From Triglochin maritima (taxonomy: Eukaryota > Streptophyta > Magnoliopsida > Alismatales > Juncaginaceae): a stretch of DNA of 64,000 nt. Shown here one piece after another: positions 37,699 to 48,320 of this stretch (positions are counted from its first letter, which is position 1; every line of letters begins with the position of its first letter). The position numbers and the translations under genes are program-made. The notes under the pieces were generated by a model. The model saw only the letters and a program-made list of their open reading frames with translations. It was not told where the DNA came from and searched no databases. The stretch covers positions 2,430,501 to 2,494,500 of the forward strand of contig OY821779.1 of NCBI GenBank assembly GCA_963682175.1. Reading direction: 5' to 3'.

Positions 37699-38670
37699 TC
37701 AATAGCTGCACATCAAAATTATGTGAGCACAAGATTCGGTAACCATTACCAAATCAAGGATAGAGGTGATTAAATTTATCTCAATAACAAACATACCTAT
37801 GACGCTTCTCGGGCGCCTACGTTCAATCATCCCATTTTCAAGGTCTTCCTTGTACTTGGGGCAATTCGGTCGGATGTGTCCTTTTTCACCGCAGTGAAAG
37901 CACTCCGTGTTGGGAGTTGGAGATTCGAAAGATTTCCCCCTTGAGGCACTCCCATGAGTACCTCCTACTCCCTTGCTCTTGATTGACGTATCTTTGGTAA
38001 ATTTGCCTTTACCTTTGTTGATCTTTTTGCTCCTCTCATGGACGGCTAGGACGTGATTGTCCTGACCCTTGCCCATGTCAACTTCAGCCGTTTTGAGAGC
38101 GTTGTGAAGCTCCTCAAGACTCACCCCTTTTTCACGCACATGATAGTGCATCACAAAGTCCTTGAAGGACGGGGCTAGAGAGCCAAGAATCAGATCTTCG
38201 GCAATGTCCTCGGGCATTGGAGAAGAGAGCTTTGACAATTTCTCAAGGTATCCTTGCATCGTGAGAAAATGCATGGATACCGATGTTCCCTCCGCCATAT
38301 GGCACCTTGTGAGTGCGATGGTGGTCTTATAGCGCTCCTTTCGGGCACTATCCATGAACATCTTGGTTAGAGCCTCCATGGTCTTCTTGGGGTTTGAATC
38401 CAAGTATTTCGCTTGAAGCGAGTCACCCATGGATGCTAGTATAAGACCGTGAACATGGTTCTCTTGGTCTTCCCACTTGGCTATCGCCTCTTTCTCTTTA
38501 TCGGTTGCCTTCTCATTTAATTTTGGAATTTCACCATCCAAAATATGAGATAATTTTTCAAACCTCAACACGATATTGAGATTGAGTTGCCATTTCATGA
38601 AGTTTGAGCCATCATTTTGCAAAGGGTTCTTTTCGATCATAGATCGCACAATTGGTTGGATATTTGACAT
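37699..38670 (-). CDS. copia gag-like protein with zinc knuckle
   Basis: This is a 323-codon frame with its start at MSNIQPIVRSM (38670). Residues 1-220 match the copia-type gag fold (NFMKWQLNLNIVLRFEKL, DLILGSLAPSFKDFV). A Lys-rich linker and one CCHC zinc knuckle (CFHCGEKGHIRPNC) follow. The frame breaks shortly after the knuckle, where the protease active site would begin, and ends at 37699. Upstream in-frame codons to 38805 have no gag character. Gag being intact while pol is ruined is notable. Confidence 0.88.
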   Translation of the reverse strand: MSNIQPIVRSMIEKNPLQNDGSNFMKWQLNLNIVLRFEKLSHILDGEIPKLNEKATDKEKEAIAKWEDQENHVHGLILASMGDSLQAKYLDSNPKKTMEALTKMFMDSARKERYKTTIALTRCHMAEGTSVSMHFLTMQGYLEKLSKLSSPMPEDIAEDLILGSLAPSFKDFVMHYHVREKGVSLEELHNALKTAEVDMGKGQDNHVLAVHERSKKINKGKGKFTKDTSIKSKGVGGTHGSASRGKSFESPTPNTECFHCGEKGHIRPNCPKYKEDLENGMIERRRPRSVIGMFVIEINLITSILDLVMVTESCAHIILMCSY

Positions 38671-40157
38671 TTCTACAAAATAAATTATATAGGTTTTAAT
38701 GCCAATTTTATGTTTTAATACATACATACATATATATATCGAATATGATGTAAATACTGCAATTAAAATCTTGCCCGTAAATGCAGTAATCCAAGATCCC
38801 ATCAATTATAATATAGACTAGCTAAGGGCTATCGAATACATTACAACATCAAGGTAAGAAAACATTTTCTAATCACAACCTTTTTGAATTTTAGCAACAT
38901 TTAGCATCTTCAAACTTTTGTGACTCTTGTCGTTTTAATTATGAGGGAATGCGACCTATCCTCGTAAGAAAAACTTTTTCCCAAAACCGAGCGAGGGCTC
39001 TAGGTAATGTTAAGAAAACTTATTTTCATTTGATACGAGATACGTTTATCTATTGTATTCACAACTAAACATACTTGGGGTTCACTAGGGTGAAACACAC
39101 CTCATATATTTAATTGTGGCACAACAACAGACAACCTTTATATCTCCCACTATTCCCAAAGATAGAGGGAGCTATCTCCCGCTAAGGGCGAGCAGAGTAT
39201 CCCTCGATCAATGGCTGCTAGTGGATGAAATAAGAAGGAAAAATTAATCTTAATTTTTGTTGGACAATTTCATTTATCAACATGTGATTTTGAATTTTAG
39301 TTTATCATGCATATTAAAATTTATACACATCCTAACATTCACCATTCATCACATGCATAGCAGAAATTATAAAAACAGAAATTAAACATTCACACAATCC
39401 ATATCGCGTGAGTTTATATGTTCCCTTTGATCCTTGATCTTCGATCCCTGATCCTCGATCCTCGATCAATGCGCTATTCGGCGACTTCCTCTTGCACCGG
39501 AGATGTAGATTTTACAGAAAAATAAACATGCTCCTCACATTCGATAAAAACAAACTAGTGCAAGTCCTATGTAAAAACCTCTCACATGCAAATGCAATTC
39601 TAAAGATAGAAAATAAAGAATATGGCTTTTACATACATAAGCCCCTGTATAATAATAATTACATACATTTGTAGTGTCTGATTTGGAACATATAAACTCA
39701 CAATCCTGCAAAGCAACTCAAGCATCCATGCACGCAATATCGCTATAAACTATATATTCCAGTTTATCAATCATCTAGAATCCCAAACAATTCTTTGAAA
39801 AACATTTTGAAATCCATTAAAAACGTTTTTCATCCATCCATAGTTCAAAAAATAATTTTGAACCGCTGTCCATCCAATTTCCAATGGAAAGATGAACGTA
39901 GTTTTTCGGTTTTGTTGATTCTCTTACAAAATAATCGTTTATACTTAAAACGAAATTATTGCAAGTTAGACTTATGTCTAAATCATAATTTTAATAATTA
40001 CATGGCATGTTTTAAACCACTTAAAACATTCAAAACGAATTATTACAAAGAATTATTTCAGCAAAACATTTAAAGACCGAAAAACGGGAAAAACGAATTG
40101 TTCGAACCCTAGATGGTAAACTAAATTTATTTACAGCCTTAAATCATTAGAAAATTG
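38671..40157 (-). other. copia 5' leader / untranslated internal region
   Basis: About 1.49 kb between the primer binding site and the gag start. It is AT-rich, with a short direct repeat of GATCCTTGATCTTC-type units near 39430-39470. It has no long frame. Leaders of this length usually hold packaging signals, but none can be defined here. Confidence 0.6.
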
Positions 40158-40175
40158 AACCTGGCTCTGATACCA
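40158..40175 (-). promoter_or_regulatory. primer binding site of the copia element (initiator Met tRNA)
   Basis: Minus strand TGGTATCAGAGCCAGG starts one base after the end of the 5' LTR. It is complementary to the 3' end of plant initiator methionine tRNA. Confidence 0.92.
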
Positions 40176-40176
40176 C

Positions 40177-42071
40177 TGTAGGATTTCATGTTTAATTATA
40201 CATATATAATTTTCGAATTTTCATGTATAATAAGGATCAATTTTCAATTTTCTAGAATTTATTGCATGCATCGGTTTGTTTTAACAAACTAGTTTCAAAA
40301 ACTCTATTAAAACAAACATGAAGGAGCTCCGAAATTCATACCTAGAAGTTCTCTAAAACTTCTCGAAGATTCGGAGACGGTTGGGATGCTCCTCGCTGCG
40401 CCGGATGCCTCCGAGTATTCACCAAACTCTAAACAAGATCGGAGAGAGGGAAGCTAGTCTCTCAATCTCCGATTGGGTTTAGAATCTAATTACTAACCCC
40501 TCTTTAGTTCCCTTTAGAAGATGACCTCTGAAGAACTAAAACTAAACTTAAGAATTAAGGAATTTTCGTGGAGAATTATGGAGAGAGATTTTGCATAAGA
40601 AAAATAATGAATTAATTAAGGAGGTAATGAGATAACCTTGTATTTATAGGTTATCTCCAAATTACCTATTCATGTGCAACCTCTTGCCCATGATCCCATG
40701 CAAAATTCCATCTAACCATCCATTATTTATTAATAAATAATATTAACCACGAATTAAATCAATTATGGACCAATTCCATGCATGATCTAATTAATTCTTA
40801 AATTAATTCTGCAGAAAACCGTCTGGACCGGTCGACCGTTACTGTTCATCGGTCGACCGGGTACTGTTCATCAGTTGACCAGTACTATTCATCGGTTGAC
40901 TTTTGCACAGTACTGCAGACTGGTCAAATTTTGGTTTAACCCCTACAAAATTTGACATTTCGGGATTAGTAGTAAATTCACAACTTATGTAACATATTAT
41001 CCTATGTAATGTCAACTCATTACACCCCATAATATTTACATCACATATGAATTTAATTTAGATTCTAATTATGTTATTAATCACAACATAATCTTGATTT
41101 TGCTTGTTCACCCCATGTGTCATATTTTCTACATGAAACCCGACACATCCTTATGAACTCAAAATCCCCATTTCTTGTTTCCCAGTTTTGTGGTGTGACC
41201 TATGGGAGGATCTAGACTAAGTTGGCAGTGATATTAAGAGCTTAATATCACAAGCTATAAGCGGTATCTAGCTACACATTATAGCTCCCAATTAGTTAGA
41301 TGTCTTAATTCCACTCGAACCAAAACACGATCCATTTAGTGATGGAGTGCACCACTTGTGTCCGTCCCTTGCCTCATGATATTAAGAGTACACACAAAGT
41401 AGTATTGTGTCATCTTTGTATTAGTATTCATTTCTTGATCTCTTTAAGCTAGTTATAAATATGTGACTTAACTCAAATCACATTGTGCACATTATAACTT
41501 TGCTTTATCAAGGGGCCCACTAATATCATCACTCAATTAAGAGGGGCAATGATAATCTTTTGACTAACTATCTTCTCCAACAAAAGTTGTACTTAACCAA
41601 CTAATGTCTTTACACTACACTCATCGATAGCTCAAGACACTAGTCTAATTAAGAACTCCTTAAGCGATCGGATATAAGTCTCATATCAAAGGACCAAAGA
41701 CACAGTAAAATATTAATGACACAGAAACACATTTCTATAATATTTTACTTATTAGGTCTATTCAGTATACAAAAGTAATATTTTCCTCTTTTGCATACCC
41801 GTGTCGTCACTCACTTGTAGAGCTACAATGATCTATGACCAACACGACAATCTTAACTCGGTAATTAATGTTCCATGTTAATTACCATGATTGCGAATAT
41901 CTTTTGTTTTATGCAAACCAATATCTTTTAGAGCTCTACGGTTAAGGACCAAGAGCCTCTTCCTTAACACTTCTAAAAGACGAATAACATAAACAAGGAA
42001 CAAAATGATTTCTCATTCAATTCATAATAATTGGCATTTAAAAGTAAAACTTTTAGAACACATTCCCTTCA
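40177..42071 (-). repeat. 5' LTR of the copia element
   Basis: 1,895 bp, TG...CA ends, the same length as the 3' LTR. Its first three bases on the minus strand (TGA) supply the stop codon that now ends the interrupted gypsy gag frame. Confidence 0.95.
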
Positions 42072-43805
42072 ATGAGGAGGGATGACGGGAGGAGTATCCA
42101 CGCCACCCTTGATTACTAACGCCATTACTACGCGACTTTTGTGTGCCTCTCCTAGGAACTCGCCACGCGCGACTAAAGAAACCAACGTTGGACGATCAGC
42201 GTTTGGTGTGTTGCCCTCTGGTTTATTTGGAAGCACGGCGGGGATGGCGATCTTCTTACCGTTCCATGTAAAATAGTAGAGGTTCTTGCGACCTCTGTAG
42301 GTGGCGTCAACGTCAAATTGCCATGGACGCCCTAGCAGCATATGACAAGCGTCCATGCTAACCACATCGCATTGGACCCAATCGGTATAGGATCTGCCTA
42401 TGGAGAGTGGGACACGACAAGTGTGGGTGACGCGCATAGAAGGTCCCTTGGCGATCCACCCGACGTCGTATGGTTGTGTGTGTGGTGTGACTAGCAATTG
42501 TAGATGGTCGACAAGCCGTTGAGAGATGATATTTTCGCTGCTCCCATTGTCGATGATGAGATGGCACACCTTTCCCATGATAGAACATCGAGCATGGAAA
42601 ATCTGGTTTCGTTGCTCCGGGTGCCCTCCCGGGTTTGGTGTAAGCAGTAGACGTCGTATGACGAGCGAGATTGGGTCGCCTTCTTCTTCTGCCACCTCAA
42701 GGTCGTCTCCTTCTTCCTCCTCGATTTCAATGTTATCGTTATGCTCCACGAAGGCCACCGATTTGCGAGTAGGGCACACGTTAGAACGATGTCCCAACTC
42801 ATGGCAACGATAACACCTATCAAGAGTAGGACGAGAATAAGAGTTAGAAGGATTTACCTTAGCAGTGGGGCCCCCCGACGGTTTGGACCCGCCAGGAGTG
42901 GACGAACCAACCCCACCAAATTGCACACGTCCTCCCGCTGATCCTACGGGAGCCCGCTCGCCGCCACTTTCCAACTCGCGCGGGCCGGTGCTTGGTTTAG
43001 ATACGTCTCCAGTTGGGCGTCGCGGGTTGTTACGTGAGTGAGAACCTTCTGCTCGCAGCGCCATGTGGTATGCTTCTTCCAAATTGAACATTTGTTGCAT
43101 GCTGAGTTTATCTTGGAGAGAGTACTTGAGTCCATTAACATAACGCATAGCTTGCTGCTCGTCAGATTCGACGAGATCGCAGCGGGAAGAGAGGCCCATG
43201 AACTCCTCAGTGTAGGATGTTACCGGACGCGCACCTTGGATGCAATTTTGGTACTGGAGGAAAAGACGTTGGTGGTAGTCCGGTGGAAGGAACCGGGCTT
43301 GGAGTAATTTCTTCATCTTGTACCATCCTCGGATTGGAGTTTTGCCTTGGCGTCGCCTTGAGTTTTGTGCTTGTTCCCACCAAGCCGACGCACCCCCTCG
43401 TAGTTTGTACGCTACGATCTTGACCTGTTTGTGCTCCGGAACCTCCATCATCTCAAAGAACCGCTCCACCTCGTATAACCACTCAAGGAAAGTTTCAATG
43501 TCGAGATTGCCGTGGAAGAAAGGGATGTCTACCTTCAGACGATATTCATCCACGTCCCTCCGTGGCCTCCTCTCAAAGTTTTCGCCTGATGGCGGCCCTC
43601 CTCCTCGCAGGGGTTCCTCCTCGGAGTCACTTGATTCAAAGCGGCGTGGTCTTTGTTGCAACCTTCGGGGACCATTAAGTTCACGAGTTCTATCGAGGCG
43701 CAACGCCTCTATGGCTTCGCGCAGCTCTCGAAACCCGTTATCAATAAGTTGTTGTTGTGCCTTGATGGCTTCCCATACTTGGGACGTTGACCCGGAGTCA
43801 GCCAT
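42072..43805 (-). pseudogene. gypsy gag-protease (frame cut by the copia insertion)
   Basis: This is the first 578 codons of the gypsy polyprotein, starting MADSGSTSQVWEAIKAQQQL at 43805, 15 bases inside the primer binding site. Gag domain: FHGNLDIETFLEWLYEVERF and ARFLPPDYHQRLFLQYQNCI. Zinc knuckle: CYRCHELGHRSNVC. Protease domain with an active-site-like LIIDNGSSENIIS (DNGSS instead of the usual DSGAT/S). The frame is open to the copia junction, where the LTR adds an immediate TGA. Removing the insert and one TSD copy puts it in phase with the pol part (1,471 codons including stop). Confidence 0.93.
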
Positions 43806-43817
43806 GCGTCGAAGCCC

Positions 43818-43832
43818 CGGCTCTTGATACCA
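43818..43832 (-). promoter_or_regulatory. primer binding site of the gypsy element
   Basis: Minus strand TGGTATCAAGAGCC lies two bases after the 5' LTR end. It matches the initiator-Met primer site with one extra A. Confidence 0.78.
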
Positions 43833-43834
43833 CT

Positions 43835-44181
43835 TAATGTAGACAACGAAGAAAAGGGATCGAGTGCTTCGACGGTACGAGGGTTTCCTGGGGAAAGTTG
43901 GAATCCACCAACTCAGAGAATATCCCAAGGAAGAAGAGGAGAATGCTGGAATCCACCAACTAGAGAAGGAGAGAATGCAAAAATCTATTTCATCGTATCT
44001 TTAATCTCGTTTACATCCCTCTTTATAGGGTACAAGAGTAATTTCTAGAAGACACACTACTTCCTCCCTAACTACCCACAACAATCCACGTCTAACTTCT
44101 CTAACTAACTTTTAATCGTCCCACTGACGTGGTTACTCCACGTGGCACTTCTATTCTTTGATCATGCATGCTCCTGCATCG
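43835..44181 (-). repeat. 5' LTR of the gypsy element
   Basis: 347 bp. Compared with the 3' LTR I see one A deletion and substitutions near 44018, 44055 and 44126 plus the terminal base. It abuts TSD TTTAA at 44182-44186. Confidence 0.93.
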
Positions 44182-44234
44182 TTTAACCAACAAGGGCAAT
44201 TTATTTTCAAATGTTTATCATTGTGCAGGCACGT

Positions 44235-44911
44235 TCACTGAACAAGTGAACCAGGTTGTGTATTCAGAAGCATTGTCCTCACTGCACTTGCAAGGTTATT
44301 GACGTGAACATCGGCATAGCCTACCCAGGGAAAAGAAAGAGAATTCAATGTGCTAGCTCAATGTTGTCAATAACGTTAAGTAATGACAATAAAAGAACTT
44401 ACCAAATTGAACAAGAGCCTTTTCTAGCTGGAAAATGTATTCTCTGTTAGGTCCCGAGGGACCTTCGGCTTGTATTATCTGCCTGGAAAAACAGGTAACA
44501 AAGTTAAAGCCTAAAGAATACAGCAAAGATTGTGGAGCTAAACTGAAAAGCACATACCTTGCCATTTCTTCAAGTGAAGCCGGTACCAAGTAATTTACAT
44601 TTTTGTTCTTATCCGGTGAAGCTATGTACCTGCAGTTTTAAGATTTAAAGGTTATACATGACATTGTTGATAAACTGAGGCAAGTTGTTAGTCTTTAGTT
44701 GATTAGTATCAGTTGCCTAATGAAACTCACACTAGTACTCCAGAAACAGCAGGCTCTTTAGAATCCGGATCCTGACCATTAAAATTTCCACAAGGTGACC
44801 ATATGAATATCCAAAGATACTGTTGACATGCATAAAGTACGGAAGCGGACTTACAGTAAAGACATCTAATTGAACCTTCGTGTCATACTGTTTCTCTCTT
44901 ACTTCTAAATA
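44235..44911 (-). pseudogene. ChaC-type gamma-glutamylcyclotransferase, C-terminal exons only
   Basis: ChaC/GGCT2 enzymes cleave glutathione to 5-oxoproline and Cys-Gly in the cytosol. Five exons fit: 44911-44855, 44771-44731, 44629-44558, 44482-44403 and 44320-44235, 112 codons including the TGA. They encode YLEVREKQYDTKVQLDVFT, the PAVSGVLVYIASPDK motif, NYLVPASLEEMARQI, the GPSGPNREYIFQLEKAL motif and a C-terminal tail. The Glu of the YLExRE stretch lies where ChaC proteins place a catalytic Glu (from memory). The N-terminal exons with the VFGYGSL nucleotide-binding-like loop should lie to the right, but I find no such sequence up to 64000. The exon at 44911 has a normal acceptor, so either the intron is very long or the gene is 5'-truncated. 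Splice sites and frame are otherwise intact. Confidence 0.85.
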
Positions 44912-45193
44912 CTGCAGCACAAACGATCATCAGGTGGATACACTTCGCAGACACAAATACACAGTGTGCAATTTATCAATCTAAGATAAATGCTACAATT
45001 TCTACTGCCAAAACATGAAATAAAAAGACAAGTCACCAATAACCATAATTACGAGAGGCATGTAAGGAACGTTCTTTTTGAGATGACCCATGAAGTTCTA
45101 GATTAGATGACATAGTGGCCTTACAATGGATAATTGGATAGCATTATGTCTCAGTAAATTATGTGTTTACTAGGGTGGAAATCTCTTCTAAAT
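44912..45193. other. spacer or intron remnant upstream of the ChaC exons
   Basis: AT-rich sequence continuing the intron before the first recognisable ChaC exon, up to the dispersed repeat at 45194. No exon was seen. Confidence 0.45.
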
Positions 45194-45850
45194 CTATAAC
45201 GCCCCAAGCCCGGACAACTGCTCACCCACCCGAACACGGTGCGTTAAGATACAATCCACGAACCTGAGCGCTGCGCACTCTGATATTTAAATCCATCTGA
45301 TAGACCCATAACAATCTGAAAAATATAATCAACAAATTGTGAGCTCGACAGTCCGCAAGTTCCAACCGTCAATCAATCAGAATCATAATCATGTGAAAAA
45401 TAATACAGAATATGACATTCAGTCAATAAGCACAATCAAGAGACATGCATCACAAATAAAATACATGCATAACAATCTGGAACCCCCATTCAGATTCGAC
45501 CACATCCTGTGCTTCTGAAATCTATCAATCAGTCAGACGCATACCTGGTAGCTCCACACTAACGACAGACAGTCATTTCCTCTCTCGGGTGGCTTCACGC
45601 TGTCCGCTAGGCAGCTCTTTCCTAAGTGGCTCAGCCAGAAACATACATACAGCCACAGGACATGTCAACTGAAACACCACCATGCAATCATATGCATATC
45701 AATGAAATCAATATCAATACTCAGCATGCATGCAACTACGAATATCAAGAGAGACAGACATGATATGAAACTGAAGAATAACGAATCAATACTTGCCTGT
45801 CTCGCAACCACAATATTACTTCCACAAATCACTTTCAATCTCCATATTTT
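45194..45850 (-). repeat. dispersed repeat, left copy of an inverted pair (GCCCC-type LTR-like end)
   Basis: It begins CTATAACGCCCCAAGCCCGG. Its reverse complement matches 49840-50502 along the whole length, for example the blocks with TGACTGAATGTCATATTC, GGTGTTTCAGTTGACAT and GTCGTTAGTGTGGAGCTACC. Divergence is clearly visible (perhaps 10-20%). The terminal TATAACGCCCC motif recalls LTR ends of plant chromoviruses, but no LTR pair or TSD is present. Confidence 0.75.
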
Positions 45851-47921
45851 CGTTTATATCTTTTGCACCAGAAAAACCTAGTCAAATATAGAGGTCATCA
45901 TCTAAATCATTATCTTTGGTGTTCTTAACCAAATTAATGCAATTTTAACATAAAAATAAGATGAATTAACTATTTAACTAGAAACCTCACCTCATTCACC
46001 ACCAACTTCATTTCTCCTCCTATTCATCCAGACATCAGCTTTCACCTTACGTTTTAAAGTCCAGAACCCTCTCTCCCGATTTACACCAACTTTATCTCCT
46101 ACACATATTACTTTAACCCCAACACTTCCTCCTCCAGCACATCTCTTCTACCTTATCTTTTAAAAGAAATTCGTTAATCAACCCAACACACACACATATA
46201 TATAGTTACTTTTACTCTAACCTCTGTATCTTCCAATCATACACGTCCACCAACTTACACCTCCACTTCTACCAATTATCACATTTGGCTTAAGTCTTAT
46301 CTTTTCAAAGCCAACCCAATCCATTACTAAAACCTATCCACAAAATAATTAATTCTTAAGGAGTTTAGGATTCTCACAGAATCTACCTATATGTTGAAAA
46401 TGAATAATTGCTTAATGACATATATAATATCATTAAACAAGTTGTTTTGCCTCTACTAACATTGGGAAGTTTTTTTTTACTTTGGTTTAGTATGCATTCG
46501 ATGTTGTTGGATGTATTGCTTAGGGTATGATTGGTTCAAAGAAAGTGCCAGAAGATCTAGAGGCCCAATTCTTAGAAGTTAAGTTCTCATAACTAGTCAT
46601 TAGAAGTCATATTCTGGTGCATTATTGAAAATGTATATTTAATTAAGCTAGGGAAAATAATTCATTTTTTAGATATTATTAGAAAAAGAATTTTTTAGAT
46701 AAACTAAATGGAATTGGACTTTCTATGATTTTTTTAGTGAAAGTGAGGAAACTTATTCCTAATATAAATTTTCGAAGTCATGTAATTTGCGTAACTCTAG
46801 TTCCAGAATTTTTAAGTTTGCTAAAAATTACTTCTAATTCACCTCAAAAATATTAAACATGACAAAGAAATATTAAACAATATTACAAGTAATAATATAT
46901 TAATTTCCTTAAGAGGAATGGAGAAAATTTGAAAAATTCAAGATATGAAGTGTTAAAATTGGTTGTTCTGGGATGCACCGCATATGTGGCCGCATCCGTT
47001 CCTTTTGCGGCTGCATATGCGCTTCGAATATGCAAGGTTGCATCCTTCAAATGCAATGCGCATCCCAATCGTTTCTACATATGCGACCACATTTGGCCAC
47101 ATTTCGGAAGAGAGAGGAGAAGTGAAGGTTTGAGTTTTTTCATTTTTTATTTAACATTAAAGATATTTTTAAATTTAGAAAGTGTAAATTAGACAAGATT
47201 GATGGAGTAGACCACACTAATGATGTATGTGCATATATAGAAGCAAATAAATGAAATGAATGTGTACGGGAAAAAATAAAGTTGAAATGTCTTGAAAGAA
47301 AATAGTCGAAAATCCAGTGCAAAAATCCAATTATGAAACGATTTGAGGTGCATCCAAGCAAATAACTATTTGAAAATGGTTAGGGCAAATCTCACTACTT
47401 TTCTTGGATACACCTCTCTGCAATTCTATTCCTGTAGTAGTTTATTTAACTTTGAGCATGATACTTCTTCTTCTTGTTGTGTTGTTGGGTATCATAAAGC
47501 ATAATAGAAGCTGTTTGGAAAGCGACATTGCAACAAAACCATGCATGACATAGCTTATCTAGGAATATAGAAAAAGAAGCACATGAACACATCTCACAAT
47601 GAATAAGTGAATAGCATTGTTGCTCTGTAGCCCACTACATTACTTTCCCAATTCGTTTCTTAAATAGTTCATTGGGAACCGCCAAAGTTAGCTAAGCATT
47701 CATCCCTCGAATTGTTTGGAAGATTAGCAAATAAATTGTCTCTAAATGATACAAGTTTTTTTTTTAATTTGAAATTCCCATACGTGAAACTTACTTTCAG
47801 CCATAAGAAACAATTCTGTAACGAACAGATTCAGAACTCAAACAATTTGAAACAACACTGCAATAGTTCAGATTTAGTGGGAGGAATTGTGCAGACAAAC
47901 GCAAGAGAAAATTTATAATAA
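45851..47921. other. gene-free, AT-rich repeat-like region
   Basis: No conserved coding sequence was found. At 46523 a TTA-flanked GGGTATGATTGGTTCAAAGAAAG resembles the left end of the Tourist-like MITE at 25865, but I found no matching right end. At 46970-47100 there is a cluster of GCATATGNGGC-type palindromic hexamer motifs. Microsatellite-like stretches occur elsewhere. Confidence 0.45.
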
Positions 47922-48260
47922 CTAAACTGGACGGACTTTGGAAGCTTGGCCTATCTTGTTGGTGGCTCGGACGAGGCGGGAGACCCCATCTTTGAATTTC
48001 CTCTTGACACTGCGATCCGAACGTCGGTAACTATCCATCGCAGTGTCCATATAGGACTTGAGATCGTTGTGGGCTTCTCGCTCGAGTTTGTCAGCCTCGG
48101 CCACTGCTTTATTATACTCAGCTTCCATCGTAGACCACGAATTGCATGACGATTCTCCTTCGGAAAGGAGGAGAAGGTCGTCAAGGTGGGACTGGTCGAA
48201 GGAGTTATTGGCGATCATCTCATTTGTGAGGATGGAGAATTGGGAGAAGAGGCGTTCCAT
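47922..48260 (-). CDS. small uncharacterised protein, 112 aa, helical
   Basis: I do not recognise this protein. It is a single-exon frame starting MERLFSQFSILTNEM at 48260. It is rich in charged residues with a helix-forming core (AEADKLEREAHNDLKSYMDT) and a basic C-terminus (RSDRSVKRKFKDGVSRLVR). No signal peptide or membrane segment is seen. The frame is open upstream to 48431, but I chose the inner ATG because a TATA box lies about 50 bp upstream of it, leaving a short leader. It is flanked by repeats on both sides. Base use is coding-like (less AT-rich than its surroundings), which supports a real gene. Confidence 0.68.
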   Translation of the reverse strand: MERLFSQFSILTNEMIANNSFDQSHLDDLLLLSEGESSCNSWSTMEAEYNKAVAEADKLEREAHNDLKSYMDTAMDSYRRSDRSVKRKFKDGVSRLVRATNKIGQASKVRPV

Positions 48261-48310
48261 CTGTGGTAGTTTGGCTTGAATTCTTCTTATCTTTGTTGCA
48301 GTTGACAGCG

Positions 48311-48320
48311 TATATATAAT
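48311..48320 (-). promoter_or_regulatory. TATA box of the 112-aa gene
   Basis: Minus strand ATTATATATACG lies about 50 bp before the ATG at 48260, consistent with transcription starting near 48280. Confidence 0.6.

Larger units (their letters stand above)
32956..42071 (-). mobile_element. Ty1/copia LTR retrotransposon nested in the gypsy element, pol decayed
   Basis: This 9,116-bp element has two 1,895-bp LTRs (32956-34850 and 40177-42071), a perfect ATGAG TSD (32951-32955 and 42072-42076), TG...CA ends, an initiator-Met primer binding site beside the right LTR and a polypurine stretch beside the left LTR. The internal 5,326 bp has an intact gag frame, a long leader, and a pol region full of stops and frameshifts. 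By eye the LTRs differ at only two positions, so it inserted very recently although it cannot encode its own replication proteins. Confidence 0.96.
29955..44181 (-). mobile_element. Ty3/gypsy LTR retrotransposon, interrupted by a nested copia element
   Basis: LTRs at 29955-30302 and 43835-44181, TSD TTTAA on both sides (29950-29954 and 44182-44186), minus-strand orientation. Without the nested element and its duplicated 5-bp target it would be 5,106 bp. The primer binding site lies just inside the right LTR and the polypurine tract just inside the left LTR. The LTRs differ by about four substitutions and one indel by eye, a recent insertion. It lies 48 bp beyond the stop codon of the ChaC-like gene, in the same orientation as that gene. 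Confidence 0.96.
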
